A stretch of 6,952 nt of DNA from Candidatus Omnitrophota bacterium (GTDB lineage: Bacteria; Omnitrophota; Gorgyraeia; Gygaellales; Profunditerraquicolaceae). Of the stretch, positions 5,372 to 6,952 are shown in pieces. Location: assembly GCA_028717045.1 (NCBI GenBank), contig JAQUON010000076.1, forward strand, positions 1-6,952, read 5' to 3'. The position numbers were made by a program, and so were the translations under genes. A model generated the notes under the pieces. The model saw nothing but the letters and a program-made list of their open reading frames with translations. It made no database searches and was not told the origin of the DNA. How positions within the stretch are numbered: the first letter of the stretch is position 1; each line of letters opens with the position of its first letter.

Positions 5372-5575
5372 AGAATATTCCTACGCTGGTATTATCCAGT
5401 CCTCCTTGGCGCTTTGTATCCGCTTCGTTAAATACGCCAGTGCGCTTCGGAGGATCCACCGTAACCCATCGTCTTTCTTACTTCAAATTCAAAGGGTGAA
5501 GGTGGAATCAGGTTCTCGGGTCATCCGCTTCCCGCGGAACTCTCAGGCCGGCTTACGACCTCCCCGTTTTTTATT
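5372..5575 (-). promoter_or_regulatory. TPP (THI-box) riboswitch aptamer with a large insertion
   Basis: Read on the minus strand, all conserved blocks are present in order. P2 is CGGG/CCCG (5566-5563 with 5520-5517). P3 is GGTCG/CGGCC with a 5-nt loop, followed by the CTGAGA core (5546-5541). A P3a hairpin TCCGC/GCGGA comes next, then GAACCTGAT (5515-5507). The 3' block CTGGATAATACCAGCGTAGG (5399-5380) forms P5 and the pyrophosphate-side strand of P4. In ordinary TPP aptamers CCTGAT is followed at once by the CTGG of P5; here 107 nt intervene. P1 is weak: only a short A-U helix near 5577 and 5375 is visible. The element sits in the thi4 leader just ahead of a terminator, as expected for a thiamin gene. 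Confidence 0.9.
5400..5506 (-). other. Structured insertion within the TPP aptamer (between P4 and P5)
   Basis: The 107 nt between CCTGAT and CTGG fold into two adjacent hairpins by simple pairing on the minus strand. The first closes with CCACC/GGTGG (5505-5501 with 5460-5456) and has an inner ACCC/GGGT helix. The second closes with CCTCC/GGAGG (5453-5449 with 5405-5401) and has an inner TGGCG/CGCCA helix (5439-5435 with 5411-5407) capped by TAT/ATA. The two are separated by only two nucleotides. I see no ORF, repeat of the aptamer or mobile-element ends in it. Confidence 0.7.
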
Positions 5576-5605
5576 ATTATATACCTACATATATGAAAAC
5601 GTCAA
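5574..5605 (-). promoter_or_regulatory. Probable promoter of the thi4 riboswitch transcript
   Basis: Minus-strand TTGACG (5605-5600) lies 7 nt past the end of the phosphoesterase gene. Downstream is an A/T run offering TATATA after 16 or 18 bp, or TATAAT (5579-5574) after 20 bp. A start near 5571-5567 would leave almost no room for a 5' P1 strand, so the 16-bp option is preferred. No terminator follows the upstream gene, so readthrough may also feed the riboswitch. Confidence 0.5.
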
Positions 5606-5611
5606 TCTCTC

Positions 5612-6562
5612 TTACAATGACTTCTTAGCCAAAGACAATAACTGAATGATCGCCTTCTTGGAATTCGGGATAGAGCAGCCGGCAACATCAAAATGCCCTC
5701 CCCCGCCGAACGTTTCGGCAATAGAGGCTACATTAAGGTTATCTTTTGACCGCAAGCTTACACGCAGCAGCTTTTTGTTCTTTTCCCTGAATAACACCGC
5801 GATCTTAACTCCTTTAATGGAGCGTATTTCGTCGGCAGCGGCATCGACATCTTCGTCTTTGCCTCCTACCTTGCGGAAATCCCTTCTTTTGACAATCGAC
5901 CAGGCAAGCCTGCCTCGTTTTAAGAACACGCAGCGCGAAAGGCAGATGCCGGTCAAGATTGCCGATTCGTTAGACTTTGACCAATATACCATATCGACTA
6001 ATTTATAAAAATCGACTCCTCGCTGCATCAGGTCTGCGCACATCCTAAACGTAAAAGCCCGAACGTTGGGCAGGCGGAAAGAATTTGTTTCTACGACTAA
6101 CGATGTTAATAGATTCTGCCCTATCCGGGCGTCGATTCCGATGCGCAATTTTTTAAGCAATAGATAAACCAGTTCGCCTACTGCCGCTGCCTTGTGGTCG
6201 AGTATCTGGATAGTGCCGAACGGCCTGCGGAATTCATGGTGGTCGATTTCAAGTATATTTTTTGATTTACGGAACATCGCATAGGTATCGCCAAGGATCT
6301 CTTTGTTACTGCAATCTACGGTAATGGCAAGATCAACCGGGAAAGGCGTTTTTTTGCGTATGCGTGTTGCGCCCGGCAAATTCCTGTAAGGTTTAGGTAC
6401 ACCGTCGGTGCTGACCATATATACCTTTTTACCTAATTTCCTAAGGGCCAGCCCCAGGGCCAACAGCGAACCTATTGAATCTCCGTCAGGATTAATATGC
6501 CCGGAAATCGCTATTGTGCGGGCTTCGCCCACTTTTTTCTTTGCCTTCTCAAATTCCATCAT
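5612..6562 (-). CDS. DHH/DHHA1 phosphoesterase, NrnA-like
   Basis: Proteins of this family hydrolyse short oligonucleotides (nanoRNA), pAp or cyclic dinucleotide products with two manganese ions in the cytoplasm. The 316-residue protein has the DHH motifs in order: GHINPDGDSIGS with H22, D26 and D28; VDCSN with D83; and DHH at 107-109. The C-terminal DHHA1 domain ends with GGGGH (286-290) and the AGC that follows. Length fits NrnA (about 310-325). One departure is ETNSF (E158-F162), where NrnA usually has DTG-x-F; glutamate replaces the metal-binding aspartate. The ATG follows directly on the stop codon of the copper ATPase gene, with AGAGG inside that gene as ribosome site, so the two are translationally coupled. 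An exact substrate cannot be assigned from sequence. Confidence 0.9.
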   Translation of the reverse strand: MMEFEKAKKKVGEARTIAISGHINPDGDSIGSLLALGLALRKLGKKVYMVSTDGVPKPYRNLPGATRIRKKTPFPVDLAITVDCSNKEILGDTYAMFRKSKNILEIDHHEFRRPFGTIQILDHKAAAVGELVYLLLKKLRIGIDARIGQNLLTSLVVETNSFRLPNVRAFTFRMCADLMQRGVDFYKLVDMVYWSKSNESAILTGICLSRCVFLKRGRLAWSIVKRRDFRKVGGKDEDVDAAADEIRSIKGVKIAVLFREKNKKLLRVSLRSKDNLNVASIAETFGGGGHFDVAGCSIPNSKKAIIQLLSLAKKSL

Positions 6563-6952
6563 CTAAATCCTCTTGCGGTAGCTTTTCATCATCAGTGAAT
6601 TTGACACTACCGATACCGAGCTAAACGCCATGGCAATACCCGCAACCATAGGATTGAGCAGGAAACCGGTAACAGGGTACAAAACACCTGCAGCAACCGG
6701 TATGCCGATTAAATTGTAGAAAAATGCCCAAAATAGGTTCTGTTTTATCTTCCGGAAGGCATAGCGTGAAATATCGAACGCTACCACCACATCCCGCAGA
6801 TCATCCTTGATTAAAATAATATCCCCCGCTTCAATCGCAATATCGGTGCCGGTACCGATGGCGATGCCGACGTCTGCCTGCGCTAATGCCGGGGCATCGT
6901 TGATCCCATCCCCCACCATCCCGGTCTTTATGCCTTTGGCCTGCAGTTTCTT
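6563..6952 (-). CDS. copA: Cu(+)-exporting P1B-type ATPase, C-terminal fragment
   Basis: Only the last 129 residues are in the window; the frame is open to its edge. The fragment starts in the P-domain with GDGINDAPAL (residues 14-23), the hinge motif of P-type ATPases, followed by the usual IGTGTDIAIEAGD. Two membrane segments follow. The first contains FFYNLIGIP with the Tyr-Asn pair (79-80), and the last contains MAFSS (108-112). YN in segment 7 and MxxSS in segment 8 are the Cu(+) selectivity signature of the P1B-1 group, so this exports Cu(I) from the cytoplasm. The protein ends with a short basic tail. Its stop abuts the start of the phosphoesterase gene without a gap. Confidence 0.93.
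   Translation of the reverse strand, partial: KKLQAKGIKTGMVGDGINDAPALAQADVGIAIGTGTDIAIEAGDIILIKDDLRDVVVAFDISRYAFRKIKQNLFWAFFYNLIGIPVAAGVLYPVTGFLLNPMVAGIAMAFSSVSVVSNSLMMKSYRKRI

Noticed and set aside
5406..5645. 79-codon plus-strand frame across the thi4 leader
   Set aside because: The region is explained by the TPP riboswitch on the minus strand; the frame has no ribosome site or recognisable product.

Overview
The window looks like chromosomal DNA from a strictly anaerobic, probably uncultured bacterium. The reasons are superoxide reductase instead of superoxide dismutase, a short (class III) hybrid cluster protein, rubredoxin and desulforedoxin-type iron proteins, and a Thi4-type thiazole synthase. 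An Omnitrophota-like or similar anaerobic lineage would fit, but this is a guess from gene content. All ten full-size genes lie on the minus strand, so transcription runs from high to low coordinates. Nothing convincing is encoded on the plus strand. I see no tRNA, rRNA, CRISPR array or mobile element.

Upstream end (6952 to 5612): the C-terminal part of a Cu(+)-type P1B ATPase (CopA-like) enters from the window edge. Its stop codon directly abuts the ATG of a DHH/DHHA1 phosphoesterase (NrnA-like).

Thiamin block (5611 to 4487): a promoter, a TPP riboswitch aptamer and a strong intrinsic terminator precede a Thi4 thiazole synthase. The aptamer carries a structured insertion of about 107 nt between its P4 and P5 elements, which I consider the most unusual item in the window. 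The Thi4 protein has a cysteine at the position that is the sulfur donor in the plant and yeast enzymes.

Redox-defence operon (4476 to beyond position 1): a strong promoter (TTGACA, 16 bp, TATCAT) has an 8-bp-arm palindrome filling its spacer and -10 box, a good operator candidate. It drives an Rrf2-family regulator with a Cys triad, then a ferredoxin-domain protein (29-nt overlap), hybrid cluster protein Hcp (13-nt gap), a flavin reductase-rubredoxin fusion (Hrb type), a 51-residue desulforedoxin-like protein with three extra cysteines, a Dps-like ferritin, and superoxide reductase cut by the window edge. Gaps within the operon are 13-50 nt.

The genes suggest one job: sensing oxidative or nitrosative stress through an Fe-S or thiol regulator, moving electrons from NAD(P)H and ferredoxin through rubredoxin-type carriers, reducing superoxide and NO or hydroxylamine-type species, and storing the iron released. 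The assignment to stress defence follows from known families; the specific electron routes are inference.
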